Shown one piece after another: positions 31,074 through 39,974 of a stretch of DNA of 45,292 nt (positions within the stretch are counted from its first letter, which is position 1; every line of letters begins with the position of its first letter). Below the pieces are notes generated by a model. It was given only the letters and a program-made list of their open reading frames with translations, did not search any database and was not told where the DNA came from. Source of the DNA: Candidatus Altimarinota bacterium (GTDB lineage Bacteria > Patescibacteriota > Gracilibacteria > UBA4473); NCBI GenBank assembly GCA_023143095.1, contig JAGLIF010000007.1, positions 1 through 45,292 of the forward strand. The letters run 5' to 3'. A program made the translations under genes and the position numbers.

Positions 31074-33635
31074 TTAAGATTTAATTATTTTTTGTATTTC
31101 ATAAATTTTTTCTAGGGCAGCTTTTGGAGTAAGTTCATCAGGATTTATATTTTTGAGGTATTGCTCAATGGCTAATTCTTTTTTTGTTTTTTCTTCTTTT
31201 TTTGGTTGAGAAGCGAGGGAAAAAAGGTTTGGTTTCCCAGAGAGAATATTTTCAGATTCGAGTCGACGAAGGACTTCTTGTGCATTTTTTATGATTTTTG
31301 ATGGAATTCCCGCTAGTTTTGCAACATCTATTCCAAAAGAATCAGAAATACCGCCTTTCCGAATTTTTCTAAGAAAAAGAATACCTTCTTCTGTTTGTGT
31401 TGCAGAAACATGAAAATTTTCTGCTCCCTCTAAATCATTAGCTAAATCGATAAGTTCGTGGTAGTGGCTGGCAAAAATAGTGCAGATTTTTTTTTCATGT
31501 AAAAATTCGGAGATAGCCCAGGCAAGGGAAATACCATCAAAGGTAGAAGTTCCTCGTCCTATTTCGTCTAAAATAACAAAACTTTTATCTGTTGCAGCGT
31601 TGATAATTGAGGCTGTTTCTGCCATTTCTACAAAAAAAGTAGACTTGCCTCCTGCGAGATTGTCTGAGGCTCCAACACGAGTAAATATACGATCAAAAAC
31701 AGAGAATTTGGCAGATTTTGCAGGAACAAAACATCCCATTTGTCCCAAGAGAATAATAAGACAATTTTGTCTTAAAAAAGTAGATTTCCCACCCATATTG
31801 GGACCTGTCACAAGATGAAATCGTGAAGCATCAGATTCCATGTTTAGGTTATTGGCAATGAAGCTTTCAGTTGAAATTTTTTCGACTACGGGATGTCGTC
31901 CTTGTTTAATGTGAACGAAATTTATCTTTTCTTCTGAAATTTCAGGTTTTGTCCATCGAAATTGTTGAGATGTTTTAGTAAAAGTAAGCAATGTGTCAAT
32001 TTCAGCAATTGCTTTGGAAACGGTTTGAATTTCCATTGTTTTTTCTAAAACTTGTGTTCTTAATGTTTGGAAAAGTTTGTGTTCTAGTTCAAATGCCTGA
32101 CTTTCGGCGGTTAATATTTTAGTTTCATATTCTGTTAACTCTGAAGTAGAAAATCTAGTGGCATTAATCAAGGTTTGTCTTGGAATCCATTCTTCTGGAA
32201 CATATTGAATTTGACCTTTGGAAACTTCCAAACAAAATCCGAAATTTTTAGAAAATTTTATTCGTAAATTGGAAATTCCAGATGTTTGTTTTTTTTCTTT
32301 TAAAAATTCTTCAAGCCAAGCTTGAGCTGTTTTTGCTGTGTTTCGCAAGATATCTAACTTCGTATTAAATCCATCTTTAAAAAGTCCTCCTGTGGTAATT
32401 TCCAATGGAGGATGTTCTATAAGACTATTTTCAAGTGTTTCGCATAGGTTGTCAAAGTCTTCAAAAAAAGGAATTTTTTCCTGTAGCAGTGTGCAGGGGA
32501 TATTTTGGAGGGTTTCTTTTATTGATGGAAAAACGGAAAAAGCGTTTCTAAAAAAAGAGAGATCTCGAGCGTTTCCTCGATTGGCTGTTATGCGGGAAAG
32601 AATTCGTTCTAGATCTGGAGTTTGTTTGAAAGATTTGGAGAGGGTTTCCAATAAGTTAGGATTTTGAATTAATGTTTCAATGGCACAGAGTCGGTCTTTA
32701 ATTCTTTCTGGATTAAGAAGTGGATATGTCATCCAACTTCTCAAATTTCGAGCTCCCATGGGAGTGAAAGTTTTTTCAAAAATAGAAATTAGTGTTGCAG
32801 CATTATTTTCCCACGCTATTGGTTGAAAAATTTCAAGATGTTGTAGCGTTTGTGCATCAAGATGCATATTTTCAGAGACAGAGTATCGTTTTATTTTTTG
32901 AATATGATTTAGACTTGATCTTTGTGTTTCGGATAAATATTCCAAAATTTGGGCGGAAACTTCTAAAAGTAAAGCAAGTTTGTCGATTCCGAAAATTTCA
33001 ATATTAGAAAACTGATTCGATAAAATTTTTCGAGCACTTTGTTCAGAAAGATCTTTTCGTACAGTCAAAAGTGCTTTGGGCAATTTTTGGCAAAATTTTT
33101 CGTCTTCAAAAATGCTGGAAGGAATGCAAATCTCAGAAGGGTTTATTTTATAAAGTTCATCCAAAAATGAGATTTCATCTTCAAATAAGGAGGTTCGGAA
33201 GTCTCCAGTGGAAAGATCAGAAAAGGCTAAGGCAAAATGCTTATTTTCTTTAACAGAAATAGCTGCTAAAAAATTATTTTTATTGGGATCTAAATTTCCT
33301 CGTTCCAAATTAGCTCCTGGTGTTACGATACGAAGAATTTTTCGTGATATTTTTTTGGTTTGAGGGTCTTCGACTTGTTCAGCAATAGCGACTCGATAGC
33401 CATTTTCTACTAATTTTTCCAAATATTCTTCATGTGAATGGAAAGGGAATCCGCACATAGGCATTTCACTTTCAGTACCCTTGTGTCTGGCTGTAAGTGT
33501 TATACCTAAAATACGAGAGCATAATTGTGCATCTTCAAAAAACATTTCGTAAAAATCTCCCAGACGAAAAAATAAAATTGCATCTGGATTTTGATTTTTA
33601 AGTTCCCAATACTGTGTTTGTACCGGTGTGGACAT
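31074..33635 (-). CDS. mutS: DNA mismatch repair protein MutS
   Basis: 853 residues, normal for MutS1. It recognises mismatches and small loops in DNA and recruits MutL. The mismatch-contacting Phe-x-Glu is FYE (28-30) in LFFRLGDFYEMFF. Then follow the connector, core and clamp domains and the ATPase domain with Walker A GPNMGGKSTFLRQ, the FFVEMAETASII signature, Walker B SFVILDEIGRGTSTFDG and the His loop ASHYHEL. The C-terminal helix-turn-helix (DVAKLAGIPSKIIKNAQEVL) is also present. MutL is not in the window. The upstream gene has its own terminator at 33676-33706. All motifs are intact. Confidence 0.98.
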   Translation of the reverse strand: MSTPVQTQYWELKNQNPDAILFFRLGDFYEMFFEDAQLCSRILGITLTARHKGTESEMPMCGFPFHSHEEYLEKLVENGYRVAIAEQVEDPQTKKISRKILRIVTPGANLERGNLDPNKNNFLAAISVKENKHFALAFSDLSTGDFRTSLFEDEISFLDELYKINPSEICIPSSIFEDEKFCQKLPKALLTVRKDLSEQSARKILSNQFSNIEIFGIDKLALLLEVSAQILEYLSETQRSSLNHIQKIKRYSVSENMHLDAQTLQHLEIFQPIAWENNAATLISIFEKTFTPMGARNLRSWMTYPLLNPERIKDRLCAIETLIQNPNLLETLSKSFKQTPDLERILSRITANRGNARDLSFFRNAFSVFPSIKETLQNIPCTLLQEKIPFFEDFDNLCETLENSLIEHPPLEITTGGLFKDGFNTKLDILRNTAKTAQAWLEEFLKEKKQTSGISNLRIKFSKNFGFCLEVSKGQIQYVPEEWIPRQTLINATRFSTSELTEYETKILTAESQAFELEHKLFQTLRTQVLEKTMEIQTVSKAIAEIDTLLTFTKTSQQFRWTKPEISEEKINFVHIKQGRHPVVEKISTESFIANNLNMESDASRFHLVTGPNMGGKSTFLRQNCLIILLGQMGCFVPAKSAKFSVFDRIFTRVGASDNLAGGKSTFFVEMAETASIINAATDKSFVILDEIGRGTSTFDGISLAWAISEFLHEKKICTIFASHYHELIDLANDLEGAENFHVSATQTEEGILFLRKIRKGGISDSFGIDVAKLAGIPSKIIKNAQEVLRRLESENILSGKPNLFSLASQPKKEEKTKKELAIEQYLKNINPDELTPKAALEKIYEIQKIIKS

Positions 33636-33675
33636 GGTAAAGAATCAATAAACAAGAGAGAAGCTAGCATAATTT

Positions 33676-33706
33676 TTTATAAAAAAATAGACCAGCATTG
33701 CTGGTC
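33676..33706 (-). terminator. Intrinsic terminator of the lipoprotein gene
   Basis: On the minus strand: GACCAGC, loop AAT, GCTGGTC, then TATTTTTTTA. A perfect 7-bp stem with a T-run placed between the lipoprotein stop (33739) and the mutS start (33635). It separates the two genes. Confidence 0.85.
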
Positions 33707-33738
33707 GATTCTTCTGTAAAAACTAAAATTTTTCAAGT

Positions 33739-34971
33739 TTATTCATTAATTTTGATTCGAATTCTTTTAGTTGAAGTAGAACTTTCAGTAGTTTCATCTT
33801 CGATAGATTCTTTGGTTTGGTCATCTTCTGAATTGTTTTCGTCAATAACTTCTTTTTCTATTTCAATAATTTCTTCAGTGGCTTCTATTTCAGTAATTGT
33901 TGTAAAATCATTTGCTTGATCAATTAAATTTTGTGGTAAATCTTCAGGGATTTGAGTTTCGGAAAGGTTTTCATCAAGAGACAATTCTTCCTCTTCAATA
34001 AGCGTTGTTTCAGATGTTTCTTTTGGTGTATTAGCGTTGTCTTCTTCTGTTACTTCTTTAATTTCTTCTTTATTTTCATCAAGTTTTGACTTATATCTAT
34101 CTGGAATGACATTGGTAGGTATTTCGTTTTTAGTACATCCATTAATATTGCAAGATAGAAAAACTCTTTTTTCATTAATCAAGTATTCGATTTCTGCAAA
34201 AACTGTTTCAGGATAGGCTTTGGCAATAGAATCACATTCTTCATCGCAGAAAAATGAAAATTTTTCAGAAATAAATTTGTTTTTTTCTTGAAGATGACCA
34301 TAAAAATCTTCTAAATCAGAACGGTTTGGATGATATTCTTCTTTTTCAGTTTCTATTAAAGAGAGAAAGAGTTCTCCAGAGTCATCTATTTCTACAGATA
34401 TGTCAGGTTCTGTAGAGTTTTTCATGGATTCTGCATGAATTGTTCTTTTTTCCAATTTTTCGGAGTAATCTTTTGAAGGAGTATCTTCTATTTCTTCAAA
34501 CAATTCTTGTTCTTCTAAAAAATTAAGTTCTTTTAAAGGTTCGTCAGTAGGAATATTTTCTTCGAAAACTTCTTTTTCTAAAGTTTTTTCAGAAATGAAA
34601 TCTTTTTCTGTGAATTCTTTAAAAGTTTGTTCAACTGGTTTTGGTATGGAAGTATCAATGTTTTCTTGTGTTATATCAATTTCGAACGATTCTTTCTCTA
34701 AAGTTTTTTCAGAAATGAGATCTTTTTCTGTGAATTCTTCAAAAGTTTGTTCAACTGGTTTTTGTATAGAAGTATCAATGTTTTCTTGTGTTATATCAAT
34801 TTCGAACGATTCTTTCTCTATTTTAATTTCCTCGGAGATGGGTTCAGGAGCGGTGTAATTTTCTTCTTCTTCGGAATTGGCTCCAAGAACACTTGTTTTT
34901 AAGTTTGTTGTGTCACATCCAAAAAGAAAACAGGAAGTAAAAATACTGAGAATTGAGAGTGTTTTTTTCAT
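33739..34971 (-). CDS. Acidic repeat-containing lipoprotein
   Basis: Start taken at ATG 34971 (MKKTLSILSIFTSCFLFGC); an in-frame upstream start at 35001 would cover the promoter. The lipobox LFGC gives a Cys lipidation site at residue 19. 410 residues, rich in Glu, Thr and Ser. Two 40-residue tandem repeats (ESFEIDITQENIDTSI...TLEK) are followed by a partial third copy. A compact part with four cysteines (FFCDEEC and SCNINGC), possibly disulfide-bonded, lies about 245-300. A low-complexity acidic tail ends in KRIRIKINE. Role unknown; envelope location follows from the lipobox. It is divergent from the polymerase/ligase-like gene, with which it shares -35 bases. Confidence 0.7.
   Translation of the reverse strand: MKKTLSILSIFTSCFLFGCDTTNLKTSVLGANSEEEENYTAPEPISEEIKIEKESFEIDITQENIDTSIQKPVEQTFEEFTEKDLISEKTLEKESFEIDITQENIDTSIPKPVEQTFKEFTEKDFISEKTLEKEVFEENIPTDEPLKELNFLEEQELFEEIEDTPSKDYSEKLEKRTIHAESMKNSTEPDISVEIDDSGELFLSLIETEKEEYHPNRSDLEDFYGHLQEKNKFISEKFSFFCDEECDSIAKAYPETVFAEIEYLINEKRVFLSCNINGCTKNEIPTNVIPDRYKSKLDENKEEIKEVTEEDNANTPKETSETTLIEEEELSLDENLSETQIPEDLPQNLIDQANDFTTITEIEATEEIIEIEKEVIDENNSEDDQTKESIEDETTESSTSTKRIRIKINE
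34571..34810. repeat. 120-bp tandem duplication in the lipoprotein gene
   Basis: Two nearly identical 120-bp units (40 codons each). The differences are few, for example ATGAAA/ATGAGA and TTTGGTATGG/TTTTGTATAG. A recent in-frame duplication. Confidence 0.85.
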
Positions 34972-34991
34972 TTTTATGAAGTTATCCGTTG

Positions 34992-35041
34992 ATAATACCA
35001 CGAATTCATTTATTTGTCAAAAACAATTTTGCAAGTATACT
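34992..35041. promoter_or_regulatory. Divergent promoters with coinciding -35 boxes
   Basis: Plus strand: TTGTCA (35014-35019), 16-bp spacer, TATACT (35036-35041); ATG 35049 follows 7 bp later. Minus strand: TTGACA (35015-35020), 17-bp spacer ending in TGG, TATTAT (34992-34997), serving the lipoprotein gene. The two -35 boxes overlap by five bases, so polymerase should bind only one at a time. Confidence 0.7.
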
Positions 35042-35048
35042 TTTTTTG

Positions 35049-36311
35049 ATGCAAAAAATTTTTTGGATATGTTTGTTTTCAATTGTTTGTGGTCTTTTGG
35101 TGAGAATTCCTATTGGAGGAGCGGGGATTTTGCTTTCAGACATTCTTTTACCTATCTTTGCAGCACTGTATTGTATTCAAAAAGTTCTAATTGAACGGAG
35201 TTTCCCACGAGTTTCTTTTTTTGGACCAGGGATGTTTTTTTTGTTGTTTGCTTTCTTAAGTTTTTTCTTTGGTGCTTGGGATTTATTTTTTCAAGAAAGA
35301 CTTTTATCATTTTTTTATTTGATAAGATTTTTTTCTATTTTGGTTTTTGGGGTGGCAACGATGGATTTTTTACAGACTAAAAACAAAGAAAAACAAAAAA
35401 TACAACGAGAACTTTTTTTTCGAAATTTATTGTTTGTTGCAAGTACGGTTGTTTTATTGGGGTACTTACAATTTTATTTGTTTCCAGATATAGGGGATTA
35501 TTCAACGGTTGGAGGATTTGATCCACACAAAGGTCGTCTTTTGGGGACATGGATGGACCCCAATTTCTTAGCGGGGTTTCTGGGTTTTTTGTTACCAGTG
35601 ATGTTTGGAAAATTTTACAATTCTGTTTCGCGTTTAGAGAAAATAAAACTTGGGATACTTATTTTGATATTTTTGTATGCGTTGTTTTTAACTTTTTCCC
35701 GAAGCGGTTATTTGTCATTGATAGTTGGGATGACATTCTTTTTTCTTTTTCGAGATTTAAAAATTATATTGTTGGGTGTTGTTGTTGCGGGTTTTGGACT
35801 TTTCACTAGTGAACGGGCACAACTTCGGACGATTGAATTAGTTGGAACCGTGAAATCAATTATCTTGCAAGATACTGATGAGATTGATCCGACAGCAAGT
35901 TTGCGAATAGAAAGTTGGTCCAAAAGTTTTGAACTTTGGAAAAAATATCCTCTTTTAGGAATTGGCTATAATACATATCGATTTCGTGCAGCGAAAGAAG
36001 GTCTTGTAGATGAAGATTTCTTTTCGGCAGGGGGGTCAGATTCTACATTTTTAACGATTCTTGTAACGACTGGTATTTTTGGATTTGTGGTGTTTGCATA
36101 CTTTTATGCAGTTCTTTGGATTACGAATCTTAGACGGTTTTTGCAAACTAAAAATGAGCTTTATTTAGGTTTTGTCGCGGGGCTTTCGACGATGTTTGTG
36201 CATAGTATTTTTGTGAATTCTTTTCTTTTTCCACATATCTTTTTAGTGATTTTATTTGTAGCAGGGATTTTGGAGATACCAGTATTAAAGAAAGGAATTT
36301 CTGATAAATAA
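35049..36311 (+). CDS. O-antigen ligase / polymerase-like membrane protein (Wzy/WaaL family)
   Basis: 420 residues from ATG 35049; upstream TTG starts overlap the promoter. About ten to twelve hydrophobic segments. The family signature is visible around RIESWSKSFELWKKYPLLGIGYNTYRFRA, the extracytoplasmic loop pattern R..W..S...W...P..GiG, followed by TTGIFGFVVFAYF. These enzymes join glycans to lipid or other carriers at the outer face of the inner membrane. Whether this one works on lipopolysaccharide-like, teichoic-acid-like or glycoprotein chains is unknown. The transcript would be nearly leaderless. It ends just before a palindromic repeat at 36332 that could terminate it. Confidence 0.75.
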   Translation: MQKIFWICLFSIVCGLLVRIPIGGAGILLSDILLPIFAALYCIQKVLIERSFPRVSFFGPGMFFLLFAFLSFFFGAWDLFFQERLLSFFYLIRFFSILVFGVATMDFLQTKNKEKQKIQRELFFRNLLFVASTVVLLGYLQFYLFPDIGDYSTVGGFDPHKGRLLGTWMDPNFLAGFLGFLLPVMFGKFYNSVSRLEKIKLGILILIFLYALFLTFSRSGYLSLIVGMTFFFLFRDLKIILLGVVVAGFGLFTSERAQLRTIELVGTVKSIILQDTDEIDPTASLRIESWSKSFELWKKYPLLGIGYNTYRFRAAKEGLVDEDFFSAGGSDSTFLTILVTTGIFGFVVFAYFYAVLWITNLRRFLQTKNELYLGFVAGLSTMFVHSIFVNSFLFPHIFLVILFVAGILEIPVLKKGISDK

Positions 36312-36331
36312 TTGTTTCTTTTGACAAAATG

Positions 36332-36590
36332 ATTGTCTTCCCGTTCTTGAAACGGGAAGACAATAGGGTTGTTCAGGATGACAATACCCGCCTTCGCGGG
36401 CATGAGAGAGTGGGTGACTGTTTATAGTTATGTAATGATTATAATCATGATTTAAATAAGTACATAAAATAATCAAAAAACAAAATATCGTAGATCCCGT
36501 TTCAAGAACGGGAAGACAATAGGGTCGTTCAGGAAGACAACCCCGCCTTTGCGGTAAGCAATAAGCCCGGACTCCAGAGAGTCCGGACTT
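36332..36590. repeat. Dense cluster of palindromic repeats
   Basis: ATTGTCTTCCCGTTCTTGAA with its matching arm CGGGAAGACAAT forms a palindrome (36332-36364). Then come REP-type CCCGCCTTCGCGGG (36387-36400), core CAAAATATCGTAGATCC with CCCGTTTCAAGAACGGG (36481-36512), and the CCGGACTCCAGAGAGTCCGG palindrome (36568-36587). The cluster lies at the convergent end of the ligase-like gene and the hydrolase-fusion gene; no coding sequence is credible here. Confidence 0.75.
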
Positions 36591-36612
36591 GGGGCGGAGC
36601 ATGATGTTTCTT

Positions 36613-39600
36613 TTATTGAAAGAGTGTGGTGATTGAATCTTGGATTTTTTGTTTTAGTTTTTCGTCTTTCATCATTTCATTATGATTTTTGCCCTGTTCA
36701 ATATTTTCAAATGGAATATCTGTGTCATTGTAAAAATCTTTATTGCCTTTTGTGTTGTAGTAATTACCTTCACCAAAGGCATCTTTTCCCTCCCAAAAGT
36801 TTATATGGTTTTTTATATTGTCTGGGATTTTTATAGGAGAAGAAAATTTATTACTCCCAAAAGCTTCAGCTAAACTTGTTAGAATGGGTTTTCGTCCTTC
36901 TGCAGCTCCGACAGAATCAATAGTTACCATTAAATCAACATCGATATTTTCTTTTTCGAGTCTTTTGGCAAGTTCTAAGGCACTGTCTCCGCCGAGACTA
37001 TGCCCAGTGAGGACGAGTTTCCCCTTTTTTCCCAATGTTTGTTTTATTTCCTCTAGAGCTGTCCCGCCACGAAAAAATCCTTCAATCCAACCACTTCCTG
37101 CTTCATCGTGAGAGAGGGTGATAACTTTAGTATTCTGTATATTAGTATCGTTTCGAAGTGTTTGTGTAATGGCATCAATAGAAAAACCAGATTTGTCTTT
37201 GTAATTAAAAAGTCCAGCAATGTTGATAACTAGGTTTGTACTATCATCTTTTTGAATTTTCCAAAAAGTCTTATAGCGAGCTTCTTTTTCTTCATAGTTC
37301 ATTTTTTTTGAAGCTTCTAAAAATGCTTTGTATCGAATGGCTGTTTGTGTTGAGTTATCTTTTAGAGGAACTGGTTTAAAATTAAGTATGCCAAGATTGA
37401 GGATTTTTTCTTTTAAAGTTAATTTTTCTATTTTTGCTTGAGCGCCAAGGGTGATTGATTTTAAAACTTCAGTCCATTTTACTTTTTCTGTGAGAATCTT
37501 TTTTTCTTCAGGTTTTTTGCTTATGATTGGATTTTTTATTGAGATGGCTGCTCGACCAGAGTTGCCATGAGGATGTCGTCCATCACTAGAAGTTTCGTAC
37601 AAAGAATTTCGAATATTTTCTCCTCGCGGAGTAGCGTAAAATTGAAGAGAACGAAGCATTCCACCTATTTCTCGGTTTTTGTTATAGGTGCTTATAGATG
37701 AGAGGGAAATATGAGCGGGTGTGTAGGCAGATAAAAAGCTTTGCTGATTGTCTAAAAACTGAGCTTGTTTTGTGTTGAACCCGTCAAGAAATTCTTTTGC
37801 AGTTGTTTGTTGAGGCAATTTTTTTTCTGCTTTGATTATAGATTGTGTTAATGGGTCAAATGCTCGTTCCTCTGCTGTTTTTCCAAACCATTTATAATTG
37901 CTCCATAGAGTTGTTTTTGTTTTATTGGTTATTTCATTGAGCGTTTTTGATTGATCCGTTAAAAATGATTGTCGATTTTTTTCAGCAGTTTCTAATTGGC
38001 AAAGTCGAGTTGTCCAAGCTGCACGCTTTTTTTCTCGTACGAGAGGGTGTTCTTTGTAATAATTTTGCCATCCACGGTAGGAATTAAGTCTTTCTTTGTG
38101 TGCTTTTTTACTCAAATTTGTTAGAACATTTTCAAGATGAGGACTCCAAGAACTTCTGCTTCGAGCTAGAGAACCATAATATTTTCCAAGTTTTCGATTC
38201 CAATAGAGATTACTACTTCGTCCATTTTGACGCTTGTCTCGAATCCAACCGTCTTTTGTCATCCAGCATAATTTCCCTTCTTTTTGTAATTTTTTAAGTT
38301 CTGGTGTGCGATCAACAAATTCTTGCCAAGAAATATCGTTGGAATAGCTAAGTTTTAATTTTAAAGATTCTATTTCTTTTTGTGAGGCTGTTCTTTCTAT
38401 TTGAAGTTGAACTAATTTTTTTTGTGTTTTTTGATAGGTTAGCAGATCTTTACTGTTGATTTTTGTTTGGGAAAAATAGGCACTTTGATTTTCTGCTATG
38501 AATAATTTTTTGAAGTATTCAAGTACTTGATTTTTAGCTATAGTTGAGGATGAAAAGGGCTTTTTTAATTCCTCAATAGTGGGAGTGTTTATCGTCTTTA
38601 TAAAATTATTTCTAAATATATCTTTAGGAGAATCGGTGTTTTTTATAGTTATATTTTCTCCTGCAATTAGTTTTTTTATTTCTGTTTCTGAGAAATTTTC
38701 AAGCACTTGTGAATAAGTTCCTAATAAATATGTTTTTTGTTTTGTTTCCTGTGAAGCAAGTACTTTTTTAACTGTTTCTCCGAATTTTTTTATGGTTTCT
38801 GCATATGTTTTTATTTCGTGTTCTTGTTGCGTTTTGTAGTTTTGTTCTTTTTGAATTGAAATTCTTCTGTTTTTTAAAAAGGCATACCAAGAGTTTGTCC
38901 ATTTATTGTATTGTTGAATTATAGAAGCCTTTATAGGGTTTGTGGAAATAGGTCGTGTTTTTTCTAAAACTTTTTGGTAAACCTCTCGTCGAAATAACCG
39001 AGTGTTGCCATTGTTTTTCAAGAATGCTTCTTCATAGATATTTTGTAGAATATCGTATTTTTCTTCCTGCTCTCTAAAATTAGGCATGGGGGTTTTTAGT
39101 CGTTTTCGTTTTCTCTTCAAAAGGCTATATAAAGTGAATATCAATCCTCCCATTCCCAATAGACCTTTTGTTTTAGCATAGTCTTCCCAATTTGTAATAA
39201 TTTCTCCGTTTTTAAGCAGTCCTTCTTGATCGTTTTGCATATCAAAATCTTTATCCAGCAAAGTTTCGATTTTTTCAATATCGCCAGATTGCAGTATATC
39301 TAATTCTTTTTTGCGTTGTCTTCTCCAGAGAGCGTAGGCACCAGCCAATAAGAGACCAGAAACTCCAATTAATTTTCCAAGAGCTTCCCAATCAGTAACT
39401 TTTTTTCCTGATTTGAGTTCACCGTGTGTTCCATTTATTTTAAAGTTTTGAGTAAAAAAATCTTGTGTTTCTTTTTGATTGGCTAGATTTTCAATAGATT
39501 TTTTTTGTAGTTCTAAAAATTGAACATCAGAAATCTGTCCGTCTGAAACTTCATGAGTCATGGTTTCTCCTATAAACAAGGGTTGAAATTCTGAGGTGGC

Positions 39601-39675
39601 ATTTGTTTGAGCACAAAGGAAACAAAGAAAGATTAAAAAAAAGAAGGTTCGTGTTTGTTTTCTTGTAAGAAGCAT
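36613..39675 (-). CDS. Exported 1020-residue protein with C-terminal serine-hydrolase (lipase-like) domain
   Basis: Signal peptide (QTRTFFFLIFLCFLCAQTNA). Then come two copies of a short module: charged lead with G.L..G...T.WE, one hydrophobic helix (GVSGLLLAGAYALW about 104-117; GMGGLIFTLYSLL about 173-185) and a cluster of Lys/Arg. A long helical, charged middle (about 190-840) has no recognised domain. The end is an alpha/beta-hydrolase: nucleophile elbow GHSLGG (S893), a likely acid in TIDSVG (D920) and a His in GKNHNEM (H998), matching the order Ser-Asp-His of lipases. Substrate unknown. It could be a surface enzyme or a delivered effector; that is inference. Start ATG 39675. Both neighbours lie beyond roughly 300-bp spacers. 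Confidence 0.75.
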   Translation of the reverse strand: MLLTRKQTRTFFFLIFLCFLCAQTNATSEFQPLFIGETMTHEVSDGQISDVQFLELQKKSIENLANQKETQDFFTQNFKINGTHGELKSGKKVTDWEALGKLIGVSGLLLAGAYALWRRQRKKELDILQSGDIEKIETLLDKDFDMQNDQEGLLKNGEIITNWEDYAKTKGLLGMGGLIFTLYSLLKRKRKRLKTPMPNFREQEEKYDILQNIYEEAFLKNNGNTRLFRREVYQKVLEKTRPISTNPIKASIIQQYNKWTNSWYAFLKNRRISIQKEQNYKTQQEHEIKTYAETIKKFGETVKKVLASQETKQKTYLLGTYSQVLENFSETEIKKLIAGENITIKNTDSPKDIFRNNFIKTINTPTIEELKKPFSSSTIAKNQVLEYFKKLFIAENQSAYFSQTKINSKDLLTYQKTQKKLVQLQIERTASQKEIESLKLKLSYSNDISWQEFVDRTPELKKLQKEGKLCWMTKDGWIRDKRQNGRSSNLYWNRKLGKYYGSLARSRSSWSPHLENVLTNLSKKAHKERLNSYRGWQNYYKEHPLVREKKRAAWTTRLCQLETAEKNRQSFLTDQSKTLNEITNKTKTTLWSNYKWFGKTAEERAFDPLTQSIIKAEKKLPQQTTAKEFLDGFNTKQAQFLDNQQSFLSAYTPAHISLSSISTYNKNREIGGMLRSLQFYATPRGENIRNSLYETSSDGRHPHGNSGRAAISIKNPIISKKPEEKKILTEKVKWTEVLKSITLGAQAKIEKLTLKEKILNLGILNFKPVPLKDNSTQTAIRYKAFLEASKKMNYEEKEARYKTFWKIQKDDSTNLVINIAGLFNYKDKSGFSIDAITQTLRNDTNIQNTKVITLSHDEAGSGWIEGFFRGGTALEEIKQTLGKKGKLVLTGHSLGGDSALELAKRLEKENIDVDLMVTIDSVGAAEGRKPILTSLAEAFGSNKFSSPIKIPDNIKNHINFWEGKDAFGEGNYYNTKGNKDFYNDTDIPFENIEQGKNHNEMMKDEKLKQKIQDSITTLFQ

Positions 39676-39974
39676 AAAAAAGAGAATTAAAAAAACTTGT
39701 TTTGAGTCTTTTTGAGTTTCTCTTTTTCGTCAAAGGAGGAAGTTAATTCTTCCTTCATTTTTTCCACAATTAAAGAATTTAAAAAAGGAATGAAATTTTT
39801 ATTTTTTCTAATTTTAATGAGGGGTGGTAATAGAATATTTTTTGTGGAGATATGGAACAAAAAATAATTATTTGATAAGGGGAAATAAGGAAACTCCTTC
39901 CGTTCCGCTACAGAAAACAATTTAATTTTTATGGAAAAATATATACACTGTAGAAAATTATTAAATTGCAATTT
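39676..39974. other. Gap between the hydrolase gene and the restriction gene
   Basis: About 300 bp of AT-rich DNA. I see no credible gene, strong hairpin or repeat of the families above. It must hold the upstream signals of both divergent genes. It marks the border of the defence island. Confidence 0.5.

Noticed and set aside
36285-36602. Minus-strand frame downstream of the ligase-like gene
   Set aside because: It only translates the palindromic repeats.
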